Source of the DNA: an uncultured Pseudomonadota bacterium | GTDB lineage: Bacteria > Pseudomonadota > Gammaproteobacteria > Burkholderiales > SG8-39 | Assembly: GCA_903921325.1 (NCBI GenBank) | Contig: CAIXPL010000013.1 | Coordinates: forward strand, 43,414 to 107,413 | DNA: 64,000 nt | Direction of reading: 5' to 3' | Shown here: piece after piece, positions 9,362 to 18,871 of the stretch | Numbering within the stretch: the first letter of the stretch is position 1 | How the letters are laid out: each line of letters opens with the position of its first letter | Notes under the pieces: generated by a model | Databases searched by the model: none | What the model was told of the DNA's origin: nothing | Seen by the model: only the letters and a program-made list of their open reading frames with translations | Made by a program: the position numbers and the translations under genes

Positions 9362-9967
9362 TCAGGCTGGCGGCAGGTCGCGCCTGTCGTAGAACGCTTG
9401 GGCGATTGTCCCCGGGTCGACAAACTCCAGTTCACCACCGACTGGCACGCCGCGCGCAAGACGCGTGATGCGCAAGCCGCGGGCGCCCAGCGTTTCGCTC
9501 AGAAAGTGCGCCGTGGCTTCACCTTCATGGGTGAAATTATTGGCAAGCACCACTTCGCTGACCACACCATCGGACACGCGCTTGAGCAGCGCCTCGAGGC
9601 CGATCTCGCTCGGGCCGATGCCATCGAGTGGTGACAGCCGTCCCAGCAAAACGAAATACAGGCCGCGATAGGCCAGCGACTGCTCGATCATCACCTGATC
9701 AGCCGGGGTCTCGACAATGCACAACTGGGCCGGATTGCGTTGCGGCGAACTGCACAGCGAACAAATCGGAGTTTCGCTGAAGCCGTTGCAGCGCTGGCAG
9801 CGCACCACGGCCTGCAAGGCGCGCTCGAGTGACCGGGCAAGCCGCACCGCACCGCCGCGCTCATGCTGCAACAGTTGGTAGGCCATGCGCTGGGCCGACT
9901 TCGGGCCGACCCCGGGCAGGATGCGCAGTGCCTCGATCAAATCGTTCAGTGCGCCAGGTGGAGTCAT
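9362..9967 (-). CDS. recR: recombination protein RecR
   Basis: RecR works with RecO and RecF to load RecA at gaps and is a DNA-clamp protein. At 201 residues it has the usual length. It has an N-terminal helix-hairpin-helix ([20 protein letters not shown]), a zinc finger of Cys57, Cys60, Cys69 and Cys72 ([16 protein letters not shown]), and a TOPRIM domain starting around residue 81 ([16 protein letters not shown]). The order dnaX-ybaB-recR on the same strand is widely conserved in proteobacteria. Confidence 0.97.
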   Translation of the reverse strand: MTPPGALNDLIEALRILPGVGPKSAQRMAYQLLQHERGGAVRLARSLERALQAVVRCQRCNGFSETPICSLCSSPQRNPAQLCIVETPADQVMIEQSLAYRGLYFVLLGRLSPLDGIGPSEIGLEALLKRVSDGVVSEVVLANNFTHEGEATAHFLSETLGARGLRITRLARGVPVGGELEFVDPGTIAQAFYDRRDLPPA

Positions 9968-9986
9968 CGCGTCAGTTCACAGTGGC

Positions 9987-10002
9987 CAAAGCACATGCTT
10001 TG
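9987..10002. repeat. 16-bp palindrome between ybaB and recR
   Basis: CAAAGCA and TGCTTTG form a perfect seven-base inverted repeat around a two-base centre, in the 94-bp gap between the ybaB stop and the recR start. It could be a weak hairpin or a protein-binding site. There is no T-tract. Nothing else in the gap is recognisable. Confidence 0.3.
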
Positions 10003-10061
10003 AGCGGTGCTCGCACTTGAACCGAGTCCGGGTAGCGCTTGGACACAGCTGGTGCAAGGGA

Positions 10062-10391
10062 TCAGAACGGAAGTTTCATGCCCGGGGGCAGCCCCAGCCC
10101 GGCAGTCACGCCACCCATGCGCTCTTGCACTGTGGCTTCCACCTTTGCCACCGCATCATTGCTTGCTGCGGCGATCAAGTCCTCCAGCATCTCGCGATCA
10201 TCACTCATGAGCGATGGATCGATGCTGATCTGACGCACATTGTGCTTGCAGGTCATGCGCACTTTAACCAGTCCACCGCCGGCCTGCCCTTCAACCTCAA
10301 CGGTGGCCAGTGCGTCCTGCATCTTCTTCATTTTGTCCTGCATGGCCTGTGCCTGCTGCATCAGTCCGGCCAGTTGTCCCTTGTTGAACAT
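10062..10391 (-). CDS. ybaB: YbaB/EbfC-family nucleoid-associated protein
   Basis: A 109-residue DNA-binding protein of the YbaB/EbfC family. It has the family start [20 protein letters not shown], a central [19 protein letters not shown] segment and the motif [20 protein letters not shown]. The family forms tweezer-like dimers that bind DNA. It starts two bases after the dnaX stop and precedes recR, the standard gene order, so the three are probably one operon. Confidence 0.95.
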   Translation of the reverse strand: MFNKGQLAGLMQQAQAMQDKMKKMQDALATVEVEGQAGGGLVKVRMTCKHNVRQISIDPSLMSDDREMLEDLIAAASNDAVAKVEATVQERMGGVTAGLGLPPGMKLPF

Positions 10392-10393
10392 GC

Positions 10394-12052
10394 TCAGTGG
10401 TCCTTCGAAGGTTGCGATGGGTCTTCGGCACGCGGCGCGATCGATTCGATCGTGGCACCAAATTGATTCACCAGATCGGCCACGAACGGATCAGCGTCCA
10501 TGGTGGCTTGCGCCTGCGCCTGCGCGTCTTCACGCTGACGGGCATTCTCGCCGGCGACGCTGCGCGTGGCCACCTCGGCGATTTCAATTTCGATCATGCA
10601 GCGCATGCCCCATTGTTGCTCGATCGAACTACGCAGCCGGTCGCGATAGCTTGCCAGTGCGCGCGCACTGGAGGGAATGCGCAAGTACAGGCGCTGGCCA
10701 TCGATGCGCGACAGCTCGGATTGCTCGGCCAGTTGCCGGGCAAATCCGGACAGCGTGAGGCTGCGCACCCGCTGCGGCCAGTCTTCGGGGGTGGGCAGCG
10801 TTACCACCGCAGCTTCGGGCGCGTTCGCTGAGACCGGCGCTCGTGCCGCGGTTGGAGCTGGTTCTGAACTCGGCGCTGGCGCAGTCGCGGCAGTTGCCCT
10901 CGCTGTGGCGGCCGGTTGAACTGGCGCCGGTGCGGGCGACCGGGCACCGGCGGTCAGCGAATCGGCGCTGACCGGCGCGAAAGCGTGCATGCGGATCAGC
11001 GTCATGCTGAATCCGGCGAACTCATCGGGCGCCAGCGGCAGGTCGCGGCGTCCGATCAACGCAATCTGGTAGAGCAGTTGAACCGATTCGCGATCGATCC
11101 GCCCGGCCAATTCAACGATGCGGCCGCGATCAGGTGTCGATTCGGGCAGGATGTCCGCAGCGGCCTGGCTCAAGGCGACGCGATGCAGCAGTGTGGCCAG
11201 ATCCTCCAGCGCGTTTTCAAACGACAGGCTGCGGTCTTGCAACTGGTAGGCAACGCCCATTGCTCGTGTCAGATCACCGGCAGCCAAGGCATCGAGAATG
11301 TCAAACAGATAGCCCTGATCAATGGTGCCCAGCATCGCGCGCACCTGCGCTTCGGCGAGCTGGCCGGCGCCGTAGGCGATGGCCTGGTCAAGCAGCGACA
11401 GCGCATCGCGCATGCTGCCGTGGGCGGCTTGCGCGATGACCGGCAGGGCGGTGGCCTCAAAGGGTATCGCCTCAGCGCCCAGGATGTGCTCAAGGTGGCC
11501 GCAAATCGCCGTAGGGGGCATTTGCTTCAGATTGAACTGCAGGCAGCGCGACAGCACCGTGGCCGGGATCTTTTGTGGATCAGTGGTCGCCAATATGAAT
11601 TTCACATGCTCGGGGGGCTCTTCCAGCGTCTTCAACATCGCGTTGAAAGCGGAATTGGAAAGCATGTGGACTTCGTCGATCACATACACCTTGAAGCGGC
11701 CGCGGGTCGGCGCGTAGACGGCGTTTTCCAACAACTGGCGCATCTCGTCGACCCGGGTGTTGGTTGCAGCGTCGACTTCAAGCAGATCGATAAAGCGTCC
11801 GGCGTCAATTTCGGTGCAGGCCGAACAGATGCCGCAGGGGGTTGCGGTGATGCCAGTGTCGCAATTGAGTGCCTTGGCGAGAATCCGTGCGATGGTGGTC
11901 TTGCCGACTCCGCGGGTGCCGGTGAAAAGGTAGGCGTGGTGCAGGCGTTGCTGCTCCAGGGCGTGCGTCAGGGCACGCACGACATGCTCCTGGCCGACCA
12001 GCGTCTGGAAGGAGCGCGGGCGCCATTTGCGCGCAAGGACTTGATAGGACAT
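10394..12052 (-). CDS. dnaX: DNA polymerase III subunit gamma/tau
   Basis: DnaX is the clamp-loader motor of the replicase. The 552-residue product opens [20 protein letters not shown]. It has a Walker [11 protein letters not shown] with Lys51, a zinc module of Cys64, Cys73, Cys76 and Cys79, a DEVH box in [12 protein letters not shown], and the sensor region [18 protein letters not shown]. About residues 370-425 are a Pro/Ala-rich linker, followed by a C-terminal region probably equivalent to the tau-specific part. It is shorter than the enterobacterial tau protein. I did not find an evident slippery heptamer. It is the first gene of a dnaX-ybaB-recR operon. Confidence 0.96.
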   Translation of the reverse strand: MSYQVLARKWRPRSFQTLVGQEHVVRALTHALEQQRLHHAYLFTGTRGVGKTTIARILAKALNCDTGITATPCGICSACTEIDAGRFIDLLEVDAATNTRVDEMRQLLENAVYAPTRGRFKVYVIDEVHMLSNSAFNAMLKTLEEPPEHVKFILATTDPQKIPATVLSRCLQFNLKQMPPTAICGHLEHILGAEAIPFEATALPVIAQAAHGSMRDALSLLDQAIAYGAGQLAEAQVRAMLGTIDQGYLFDILDALAAGDLTRAMGVAYQLQDRSLSFENALEDLATLLHRVALSQAAADILPESTPDRGRIVELAGRIDRESVQLLYQIALIGRRDLPLAPDEFAGFSMTLIRMHAFAPVSADSLTAGARSPAPAPVQPAATARATAATAPAPSSEPAPTAARAPVSANAPEAAVVTLPTPEDWPQRVRSLTLSGFARQLAEQSELSRIDGQRLYLRIPSSARALASYRDRLRSSIEQQWGMRCMIEIEIAEVATRSVAGENARQREDAQAQAQATMDADPFVADLVNQFGATIESIAPRAEDPSQPSKDH

Positions 12053-12250
12053 GGAGCTATTCTAAGCGGAATTGCCCGCTCGCCTGTTTCACCGCGGCGC
12101 GGGCAGTCTGACGCGGCGGTTGTGCTGCGCCTCGGAATGGCTGGTGCACCGGTTGTTCTGCCAGGCACACTGGCGGGCCCGCCTGTTGCACCGTTCCAGG
12201 GCTTAGAATCCACACTTTTGGTTCAGGCGGCCATCGAGGCCGGCTTCTCT

Positions 12251-13465
12251 ATGACGCAAGCGCGTGCACAGGCTCTGCAAGGCCTCAAGGTGGTTGAACT
12301 CGGTCAACTCATTGCTGGCCCGTTTGCAGGAAAGTTTTTTGCCGAATTCGGCGCAGAAGTGATCAAGATCGAGCCGCCGGCAACGGCGACGTCAAACGGC
12401 GGCGATCCGCTGCGCAGCTGGCGCAAGCTGCATCAGGGCACCTCTCTGTGGTGGTATGTGCAGAATCGCAACAAAAAGTCGGTCACTGCCGACCTGCGCT
12501 CGGAAGAGGGCCGCGACGTGGTGCGGCGCCTCGCGCTCGAAGCCGACGTGGTGATCGAGAATTTTCGTGCAGGCACGATGGAGAAGTGGGGCCTCGATCA
12601 CGCCAGCCTGGTGGCGCAGAACCCCGGTCTGATCATGCTGCGCCTGTCGGGGTTCGGCCAAAGTGGTCCGATGAAAGACCTGGCCGGTTTTGGCATTGTC
12701 GGTGAGTCGATGGGCGGATTGCGCTATATCACCGGCTTCCCGGATCGTCCCCCCGTTCGGCCGAATCTGTCGATCGGCGACGGTCTGGCCGCGCTGCACG
12801 GCGTGATCGGCGTGATGATGGCCTTGCAGCATCGCGCGCGCACCGGTCGCGGGCAGGTCGTTGATGTCGCGTTGTATGAAGCGGTGTTTAACATGATGGA
12901 GAGCCTGGTGCCCGAATTTGACCGCTACGGGGTCATTCGCGAACGCACCGGCACCAATCTCACCGGCATCGTGCCCTCCAATACCTATCCGACCGCCGAT
13001 GGTACCCACGTAGTAATCGGGGGAAATGGCGACAGTATTTTCAAACGCCTGATGGCCGCGGTCGGCCGCGCCGATCTGGCCAATGATCCGGCCCTTGCCG
13101 ACAATGCCGGGCGCGCCACCCGTGCCGATGAAATTGACGCGGCGATTGGTGCCTGGACGGTACAGCATTCCGCCGACGAGGTATTGCGCGTCATGGGCGC
13201 CGCGCAGGTGCCTTCGGGCAAAATCTACACCGCCGCCGACATCGTGTCCGATGCGCAATTCATTGCGCGCGAAATGATCAAGACCATCGAACTGCCCGAT
13301 GGCACACCGCTCAAGGTGCCAGGCATTGTTCCCAAGCTCTCGGAGACCCCGGGCGATCTGGGGCAATTGAGCCCGGCGCTGGGCGCGCATACCGAAGAGG
13401 TGTTGCGCGGGATTGGCATCACTGATCAGCAGATTGCGCAGATGCGCGAGCGCGGCGTGATCTGA
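12251..13465 (+). CDS. CaiB/BaiF family (class III) CoA-transferase
   Basis: A predicted cytoplasmic CoA-transferase, moving CoA between carboxylic acids through an enzyme-aspartyl intermediate. The 404-residue product begins with the family motif LKVVELGQLIAGPFAGKFFA. It contains DVVIENFRAGTMEKWGLD and the catalytic-type Asp177 in SIGDGLAALHG, followed by TGRGQVVDVALYEAVFNMME. The frame is open far upstream over the antisense of dnaX, but homology begins at about the ATG at 12251, which has GAGG upstream. It stands 44 bp before an ABC importer, so it probably activates the imported acid. The substrate is unknown. Confidence 0.9.
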   Translation: MTQARAQALQGLKVVELGQLIAGPFAGKFFAEFGAEVIKIEPPATATSNGGDPLRSWRKLHQGTSLWWYVQNRNKKSVTADLRSEEGRDVVRRLALEADVVIENFRAGTMEKWGLDHASLVAQNPGLIMLRLSGFGQSGPMKDLAGFGIVGESMGGLRYITGFPDRPPVRPNLSIGDGLAALHGVIGVMMALQHRARTGRGQVVDVALYEAVFNMMESLVPEFDRYGVIRERTGTNLTGIVPSNTYPTADGTHVVIGGNGDSIFKRLMAAVGRADLANDPALADNAGRATRADEIDAAIGAWTVQHSADEVLRVMGAAQVPSGKIYTAADIVSDAQFIAREMIKTIELPDGTPLKVPGIVPKLSETPGDLGQLSPALGAHTEEVLRGIGITDQQIAQMRERGVI

Positions 13466-13508
13466 ATTCGAACGCCGATTCGGGGCCGGATGAACTTTAG
13501 GAGACAAG

Positions 13509-14561
13509 ATGAACAATCATTCGCGGCGGTTCGCGCGCATCGGCCTGTTGTCAGCACTGCTGGCGCTGGCCAATTGCTGTGTTGCGCAGTCCCAGGCGCA
13601 GGCGCAGACGCCCGAGCGCAAGGATGTGCATATCGCGGTTGGCGGCAAAGCCTCGTTCTATTACCTGCCGCTCACCATTGCCGAGCAGTTGGGTTATTTT
13701 CGTGACGAAGGCTTGAACGTCAAGATCAGCGATTTCGCCGGCGGATCGCCGGCGCTGCAGGCGGTGGTGGGTGGCAGCGCCGATGTTGTGTCAGGTGCCT
13801 ACGAGCACGTCATCAATCTGCAGGCCAAGAAGCAGATCTTCACGGCTTTCGCGCTCCAAGGTCAGGCACCGCAGATTGCCGTGGGCATTGCCAAGGCGCG
13901 TGCTGCCAGTTACCACACGCCGCGCGATCTGAAGGGCCTTAAAATCGGTGTGTCGGCACCCGGATCGAGTACCAATATGGTGGTCAACTACCTGATCGGA
14001 CGCCAGGGGCTGAAGCCTTCCGATGTCGCCATCATTGGTGTTGGCACGGCGGCCGGCGCGGTGGCCGCGTTTGGTGCCGGCCAGATCGATGCCATTTCCA
14101 ATGTGGAGCCGGTAATTACCCGGCTGGAACAGGCCGGTGGCATTCAAATCATTGCCGATGCACGCACCCGCAAGGGGACCGAGGAGATCTTTGGCGGGCC
14201 AATGCCAGCGGCCTGCCTGTATGCACCCGAGGCGTTTCTGAAACGCTATCCAGTGACTACGCAGGCGTTAGCCAATGCCATCGTCCGCGCCGATCACTGG
14301 ATTCAGCAAGCCTCGCCGCAGGATGTTCTGAAAACCGTGCCCGAAGCGTATTTCGCGGCTGACAAGGCGCTCTATCTGTTTGCATTCAACAAAGTCCGCG
14401 ACGCGTTCTCGCCCGATGGCGTGATGGCCGAGGCCGGCCCGCGCACCACACTCAAGGTGCTGCCTACGTTCAATCCCGAGGTCGTACCCGCGCAGATTCA
14501 GCTTGAGCGCACCTACACCAATGAATTTGCCCGCAAGGCAAATCAGCGCTACTACCCGTGA
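13509..14561 (+). CDS. NitT/TauT-family ABC transporter substrate-binding protein
   Basis: A 350-residue periplasmic receptor of the SsuA/TauA/NMT1-like type. An N-terminal signal peptide (GLLSALLALANCCVAQS) precedes the mature domain. That domain starts VHIAVGGKASFYYLPLTIAE, then LGYFRDEGLNVKISDFAGGS, a hallmark of this family. AGGAGA at 13499-13504 supports the start. The gene is followed without a gap by ATP-binding and permease genes, so the three form a complete importer. Relatives bind sulfonates, nitrate, pyrimidine precursors or aromatic acids; the neighbouring CoA-transferase and oxidoreductases favour an organic acid, but this is inference. Confidence 0.9.
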   Translation: MNNHSRRFARIGLLSALLALANCCVAQSQAQAQTPERKDVHIAVGGKASFYYLPLTIAEQLGYFRDEGLNVKISDFAGGSPALQAVVGGSADVVSGAYEHVINLQAKKQIFTAFALQGQAPQIAVGIAKARAASYHTPRDLKGLKIGVSAPGSSTNMVVNYLIGRQGLKPSDVAIIGVGTAAGAVAAFGAGQIDAISNVEPVITRLEQAGGIQIIADARTRKGTEEIFGGPMPAACLYAPEAFLKRYPVTTQALANAIVRADHWIQQASPQDVLKTVPEAYFAADKALYLFAFNKVRDAFSPDGVMAEAGPRTTLKVLPTFNPEVVPAQIQLERTYTNEFARKANQRYYP

Positions 14562-15430
14562 TGCCGGCCGCGGTCGATTTAAGTCTGGAGCTGGACCAGA
14601 TCAGTTGTCGCTTTGCCTCGCGCGACGATCCGGGTAAGCCCTATCTGGCGGTGTCGCAGGCGAGTCTTGCGGTTCGCGAGGGGGAGTTTGTCTCCATCGT
14701 CGGTCCGACCGGATGTGGCAAATCGACCCTGCTCAATGTGGCCGCTGGCCTGCTGGCACCGAGCGAAGGCAGCGTACGGGTCCATGGCAAACCGTTGGCA
14801 GGTATCAATCGTGATGCAGGCTACATGTTTCAAGCCGACGCGCTGATGCCCTGGCGCTCGGCGATCGACAACGTGACGGCGGGGCTGGAGTTTCGCGGTG
14901 TGCCGGCGTCGCAGGCCCTGGCGCAGGGCCATCAGTGGCTGCAGCGGGTCGGGTTGGGGGGCTTTGCGCAACGCTATCCGCATCAACTGTCTGGCGGCAT
15001 GCGCAAGCGTGTGGCGCTCGCCCAGATGCTCGTGCTCAATCCCGAGATCCTGTTGATGGACGAACCGTTTTCCGCGCTCGATATCCAGACCCGCTTGCTC
15101 ATGGAAAACGAGTTGCTGGCGATCTGGAGTTCAAGTGCTGCGGCACTCGGTGGTCCGGGCAAGGGCGCGCAGCGCAAGTCGGTGATATTTATTACGCACG
15201 ATCTGGAGGAGGCGATTTCGCTCTCTGATCGTGTCGTGGTGCTGTCGGCCGGTCCGGCCACGCGACCGATCGGGGAATTTGCAATCGACCTGCCGCGTCC
15301 GCGCGATGTGGCCGAGGTGCGCCTCACCCCGCGATTTGTTGAATTGCATCAACTCATCTGGCATGCCATGAAGGATGAAGTGATGAAGGCCTATAGCAAG
15401 CAGTTCAAGCCGATCGAGTTGGGCGCATGA
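14561..15430 (+). CDS. NitT/TauT-family ABC transporter ATP-binding protein
   Basis: The ATPase of the importer. The 289-residue product has Walker A GPTGCGKSTL with Lys54, a Q-loop near FQADALMPWRS, the signature LSGGMRKRVALAQ from about residue 143, and Walker B ILLMDEPFSALD. The His switch is IFITHDLEEAI. The ATG at 14561 overlaps the last base of the upstream stop; a GTG one codon earlier is an alternative. A stretch of about 15 residues after the D-loop (SSSAAALGGPGKGAQRKS) is longer than in typical relatives. The gene overlaps the permease by four bases. Confidence 0.93.
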   Translation: MPAAVDLSLELDQISCRFASRDDPGKPYLAVSQASLAVREGEFVSIVGPTGCGKSTLLNVAAGLLAPSEGSVRVHGKPLAGINRDAGYMFQADALMPWRSAIDNVTAGLEFRGVPASQALAQGHQWLQRVGLGGFAQRYPHQLSGGMRKRVALAQMLVLNPEILLMDEPFSALDIQTRLLMENELLAIWSSSAAALGGPGKGAQRKSVIFITHDLEEAISLSDRVVVLSAGPATRPIGEFAIDLPRPRDVAEVRLTPRFVELHQLIWHAMKDEVMKAYSKQFKPIELGA

Positions 15431-16221
15431 AGATCCGCTTGGCCCAATTGAGCTTGCTGCTTGCCTGCCTCGTACTGTGGGGTGTCCTCACCAGCCCGCA
15501 GGTGCCGGCCTTCTATTTTGACAATCCGGACAAGGCAGCGTTTTTCTTTGGTGAACCGCTTAAAGTCCTTGACCGCTTGATCGCCTGGTTTGTGAGCGGT
15601 GAGATCTATTCGCATCTGTGGGTGACGCTGGTCGAGACGTTGCTCGCATTTGCCATCGGTACCGGGGCGGGGATCGGTATCGGTCTGTGGCTTGGCCTGG
15701 CACCGACCGCGGCCGCCATACTCGACCCGTATGTGAAAGGCTTGAACGCCATGCCGCGGGTGATCCTCGCGCCCATTTTCATGGTCTGGTTCGGCCTGGG
15801 CATGGCCTCGAAGGTGGCGCTCGGGGTGACCCTGGTGTTTTTTATTGTGTTTTTTAATGTCTATCAGGGCGTGCGCGAGGTGAGTCCGGCCATTCTGGCC
15901 AACGCGCGCATGCTCGGGGCGAGTCAGCGCCAGTTGTTACGCGCGGTGTACCTGCCAAGTGCGCTGTCCTGGGTGTTCGCCAGTCTGCACAATTCGGTAG
16001 GTCTCGCCTTTGTCGGCGCGGTCGTGGGCGAATACCTCGGTTCGGCCGAAGGGGTGGGCTACCTGATCCATCAGGCCGAGGGGGTGTTCGATATCAACAC
16101 GGTAATCGCCGGCATTGCGCTGCTGACTGCGTTTGCCCTGGTACTCGACGCACTGGTCGGATGGATCGAACGCCGCCTGATGGTGTGGCAGCCCTCGGCA
16201 AACACGAGCGGCCAACTGTGA
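15427..16221 (+). CDS. NitT/TauT-family ABC transporter permease
   Basis: The 264-residue inner-membrane permease of the importer has about six hydrophobic segments. It carries the EAA-type loop that contacts the ATPase, here VSPAILANARMLGASQRQLL. The central region VILAPIFMVWFGLGMASKV is typical of the SsuC/TauC class. The ATG overlaps the stop of the ATPase gene. It faces the molybdenum-hydroxylase gene on the other strand across 14 bp. Confidence 0.92.
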   Translation: MKIRLAQLSLLLACLVLWGVLTSPQVPAFYFDNPDKAAFFFGEPLKVLDRLIAWFVSGEIYSHLWVTLVETLLAFAIGTGAGIGIGLWLGLAPTAAAILDPYVKGLNAMPRVILAPIFMVWFGLGMASKVALGVTLVFFIVFFNVYQGVREVSPAILANARMLGASQRQLLRAVYLPSALSWVFASLHNSVGLAFVGAVVGEYLGSAEGVGYLIHQAEGVFDINTVIAGIALLTAFALVLDALVGWIERRLMVWQPSANTSGQL

Positions 16222-16235
16222 GGCGCATTGGTCGA

Positions 16236-18560
16236 TCAGGCAGCCGCTTGGTGTATCGCCTGCCATACCCTTTGCGGTGTTGCCGGCATGTCAATGTGGC
16301 TCACGCCCATGGGTCGTAGCGCATCGATGATCGCGTTGATGATGGTGGGTGGTGCAGCGACACAACCGGCTTCGCCCACGCCTTTGACACCAACCGGGTT
16401 GGTCAGACAGGGGATTTCGATGAAATCGGCCGCCATTTGCTGCGGCATGTCATCGCTGCGCGGCATGGTGTAGTCGGTGAAGCTGCCGGTGACGAGCTGA
16501 CCTGACTGAGGGTCGTACACGACACGTTCGTGCAATGCCTGGCCGAACCCTTGTGCGAGGCCCCCTTCGATCTGACCTTCACACACCATCGGGTTGATCA
16601 CCACGCCCACATCGTCGACCACGGCGTAGCGATCGATGAAGACCTCACCGGTATCCGGGTCGACCTCGAGTTCGCAGCAATGGGCACCATTGGGAAAGTT
16701 GGGCGGGTCGCCGGCAAATGATGCTGCGGCTTCCAGGCCGATGCCGAATTGTCGGGGCAACCCGACCGGACGATAGAACATCTTGGCGACATCGACCATC
16801 GACACCTTGCGATCGGTGCCCGCAATGGTGAAATTCCCCTCGGCAAAGCTGACATCGGCAGCGGCAGTCTCCATCATGTGGGCGGCGAGCGGACGCGCTT
16901 TTTCGATCAATGCCTCGGCTGCCAGTTTGATGGCACTGCCCCCGATCATCGAGCTGCGCGAGGCATAGGTGCCACGGCCAAACGGCACCTGGCTGGTATC
17001 GCCTTGCAGATAGCGAATCGTCTCAAACGGCACGCCAAGGTATTGCGCGGCCAGTTGCGCGAACGTGGTGGCATGCCCTTGACCATGCGAGAAGGTACCA
17101 GCCACGATGGTGAGCGTGCCGCCCGGATCAAAGCGCAGTTCCATGCGGTCGTTGAACACGCCGCAGTCCTCGATGTAATAGGTAAAGGCACGCCCGCGCA
17201 CACGTCCGCGTGCGGCGCTTGCGCTTTGTCTGGCGGCATAACCGGCCCAGTCGGCCAGTTCGATGCATCGATTGGTGAGCCGATCAAACTCACCGCTGTC
17301 ATAGGTAAGACCGGTGCCGGTGGCATAGGGCATGGCCGCGGGGCGAATGTAATTGAGGCGCCGCAATGCGATCGGATCCATGCCCAGCTTGGCAGCAGCA
17401 GCATCCATCAGACGCTCGGTCAGGTAGACCGCCTCGGGACGCCCGGCGCCACGGTAGGGTGTGGTTGGCACCGTATGGGTGAAGATCGCACGGGTCGCCA
17501 CATGCACCGCAGGCACCGCGTACACATTGGGAATGAGTTTGAGCGAATAGAGCACTGGCACCACGGCCGCGCCTGAGACATAGGCACCCATGCCGTGCAG
17601 CGCCTGTGCGCGGATGGCAAGAATGTGCCCGCTTGCATCGAGGGCCATCTCGCCACGAACGACCTGGTCGCGGCCATGATTGTCGGTGAGCAGGCTCTCG
17701 GAGCGGGTGGCAATCCATTTCACCGGGCGACCCAGCCGGCGCGAGGCGAGCAGCACCAGTCCTTCTTCAGGGTAGGCGCCGCCTTTCATGCCAAAGCCGC
17801 CACCAACATCGCGCGCAACCACTCTGAACTGGGTCTCTGGCAGGTGAAACACCGCCTGGGCGAGGATGGTGCGAATCGCATGCGGCCCCTGCGTGCTGGT
17901 ATACAGGGTGTAGCTGTCATCGCCGCGCTCGTAGGCGCCGATGCAGCCGCGTGTTTCCATCGAATTGGCCGAAATGCGGTTGTTTTCCAGTCGCAGCGAG
18001 ACGACGTGGGCAGCACTGGCAAAGGCAGCATCGGTGGCGTCTTTGTTGCCCAGCATCAGCGGGAAGGCCATATTGCTGGTCCACTCGTCCCAGACCTTGG
18101 GCGCGTCGGGTGCAATTGCCTGCTCGCTGTCGGTGACAAAGGGCAGCTCTTCGTAGTCGACTTCGATCAGCGGCAATGCTTCCTGCGCCTGTTCGCTGGT
18201 CTCAGCCACCACAAACGCGACGTAGTCACCGACATAGCGTACCTTGTCATGCGAGAGCAGAGTGCGAAACGTCCGGTAGCCCTTGGGGCCACCCATGTCC
18301 TCAGGCATGAACAAGGGGCCGATGCCGCCCAGCCCTTCGGCCTGAATATCTGCTCCGGTGAGCACAGAAAGCACGCCCGGGGCTGCCCGCGCGGCCGCCG
18401 TATTGATCGATCGGATGCGCGCATGCGGCAGCGGTGAGGTGAGCACCGCGCCCCAGGCCTGGTGGGCCAGATCAATATCGTCGACGTAGCAGCCGCTACC
18501 GGTCAGAAAACGCTTGTCCTCGACCCGTTGAACCGACTGTCCGATGCCAAACCTGTTCAT
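16236..18560 (-). CDS. molybdenum hydroxylase large subunit (xanthine dehydrogenase/CoxL family)
   Basis: A 774-residue molybdopterin-binding subunit that would hydroxylate a carbon centre of an N-heterocycle, aldehyde or similar substrate. It has the N-terminal pattern QSVQRVEDKRFLTGSGCYVD, the cofactor region DVGGGFGMKGGAYPEE, the loop TTPYRGAGRPEAVYLTERLM, and the C-terminal catalytic-Glu motif GVKGVGEAGCVAAPP. It lacks the AYRCSFR loop of true CO dehydrogenase. No 2Fe-2S or FAD subunit gene stands next to it, so it must use partners encoded elsewhere. GGAGA lies upstream of the ATG. The divergent neighbour is an amidohydrolase. Confidence 0.9.
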   Translation of the reverse strand: MNRFGIGQSVQRVEDKRFLTGSGCYVDDIDLAHQAWGAVLTSPLPHARIRSINTAAARAAPGVLSVLTGADIQAEGLGGIGPLFMPEDMGGPKGYRTFRTLLSHDKVRYVGDYVAFVVAETSEQAQEALPLIEVDYEELPFVTDSEQAIAPDAPKVWDEWTSNMAFPLMLGNKDATDAAFASAAHVVSLRLENNRISANSMETRGCIGAYERGDDSYTLYTSTQGPHAIRTILAQAVFHLPETQFRVVARDVGGGFGMKGGAYPEEGLVLLASRRLGRPVKWIATRSESLLTDNHGRDQVVRGEMALDASGHILAIRAQALHGMGAYVSGAAVVPVLYSLKLIPNVYAVPAVHVATRAIFTHTVPTTPYRGAGRPEAVYLTERLMDAAAAKLGMDPIALRRLNYIRPAAMPYATGTGLTYDSGEFDRLTNRCIELADWAGYAARQSASAARGRVRGRAFTYYIEDCGVFNDRMELRFDPGGTLTIVAGTFSHGQGHATTFAQLAAQYLGVPFETIRYLQGDTSQVPFGRGTYASRSSMIGGSAIKLAAEALIEKARPLAAHMMETAAADVSFAEGNFTIAGTDRKVSMVDVAKMFYRPVGLPRQFGIGLEAAASFAGDPPNFPNGAHCCELEVDPDTGEVFIDRYAVVDDVGVVINPMVCEGQIEGGLAQGFGQALHERVVYDPQSGQLVTGSFTDYTMPRSDDMPQQMAADFIEIPCLTNPVGVKGVGEAGCVAAPPTIINAIIDALRPMGVSHIDMPATPQRVWQAIHQAAA

Positions 18561-18871
18561 ATCGCTTTGTCTCCGCTAGCGCTGTGCCGTCTTCCCTGTC
18601 GCCCAGCCATGGCCGGAGGGCGACGCCGTGCTGTCTTCACCGTCGCCCAGCCACGACTGGAAGCTGACGGTGCGCTGCCCGCACGGTCGGCCATCGACCG
18701 TTGGAAGCCGACGGTGTGCGGAGCATAGTGTCGCAGAATCCGGTGAATCTTGGCGATGCCCGCGGTAACATCGGCCCTGGTGGGTTGTAGCATCTGGTAG
18801 CCGGCCAGATGAGTGCGATGACCCAATGAGCATCAAGGTGCAGGCACCACGACACATTGCCCGGAGACTTC
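18561..18871. other. 311-bp divergent gap: promoter space and imperfect repeats
   Basis: This gap separates the divergently transcribed molybdenum-hydroxylase and amidohydrolase genes. Its proximal part holds three imperfect copies of a roughly 43-bp unit (18584-18713). The remaining 160 bp or so presumably hold the amidohydrolase promoter, but I cannot point to convincing -35 and -10 boxes. Short open frames across the repeats look non-coding. Confidence 0.5.
18584..18713. repeat. three imperfect ~43-bp tandem units
   Basis: Units begin at 18584, 18628 and 18670, spaced 44 and 42 bp. Units one and two share GTCGCCCAGCCA. Units two and three share TGGAAGC followed by TGACGG or CGACGG just before the next unit. 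Identity is visible by eye but clearly degraded, so this is an old duplication. A short related stretch (TGGAAGGGCGACG) occurs near 61515. Confidence 0.5.

Noticed and set aside
12053..12250. Possible small SRP RNA gene next to dnaX, as found in some proteobacteria
   Set aside because: No match to the conserved GGTCAGG and GGAAGCAGC core was seen on either strand of this gap.
10916..13465. An 849-codon plus-strand open frame running antisense to dnaX into the CoA-transferase gene
   Set aside because: Only the part from about 12251 matches a protein family; the rest is the open complement of dnaX, common in high-GC DNA.
16749..18437. Long plus-strand frames opposite the molybdenum-hydroxylase gene
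   Set aside because: The opposite strand carries a full set of family motifs; these frames do not.
16236..18560. Assignment as true aerobic CO dehydrogenase CoxL
   Set aside because: The diagnostic AYRCSFR active-site loop is absent here and also in the copy at 31110-33449.
18557..18826. Short minus-strand frames over the ~43-bp repeats
   Set aside because: They overlap the repeat units, are Arg/Ala-rich and share no family motif; the sequence looks non-coding.
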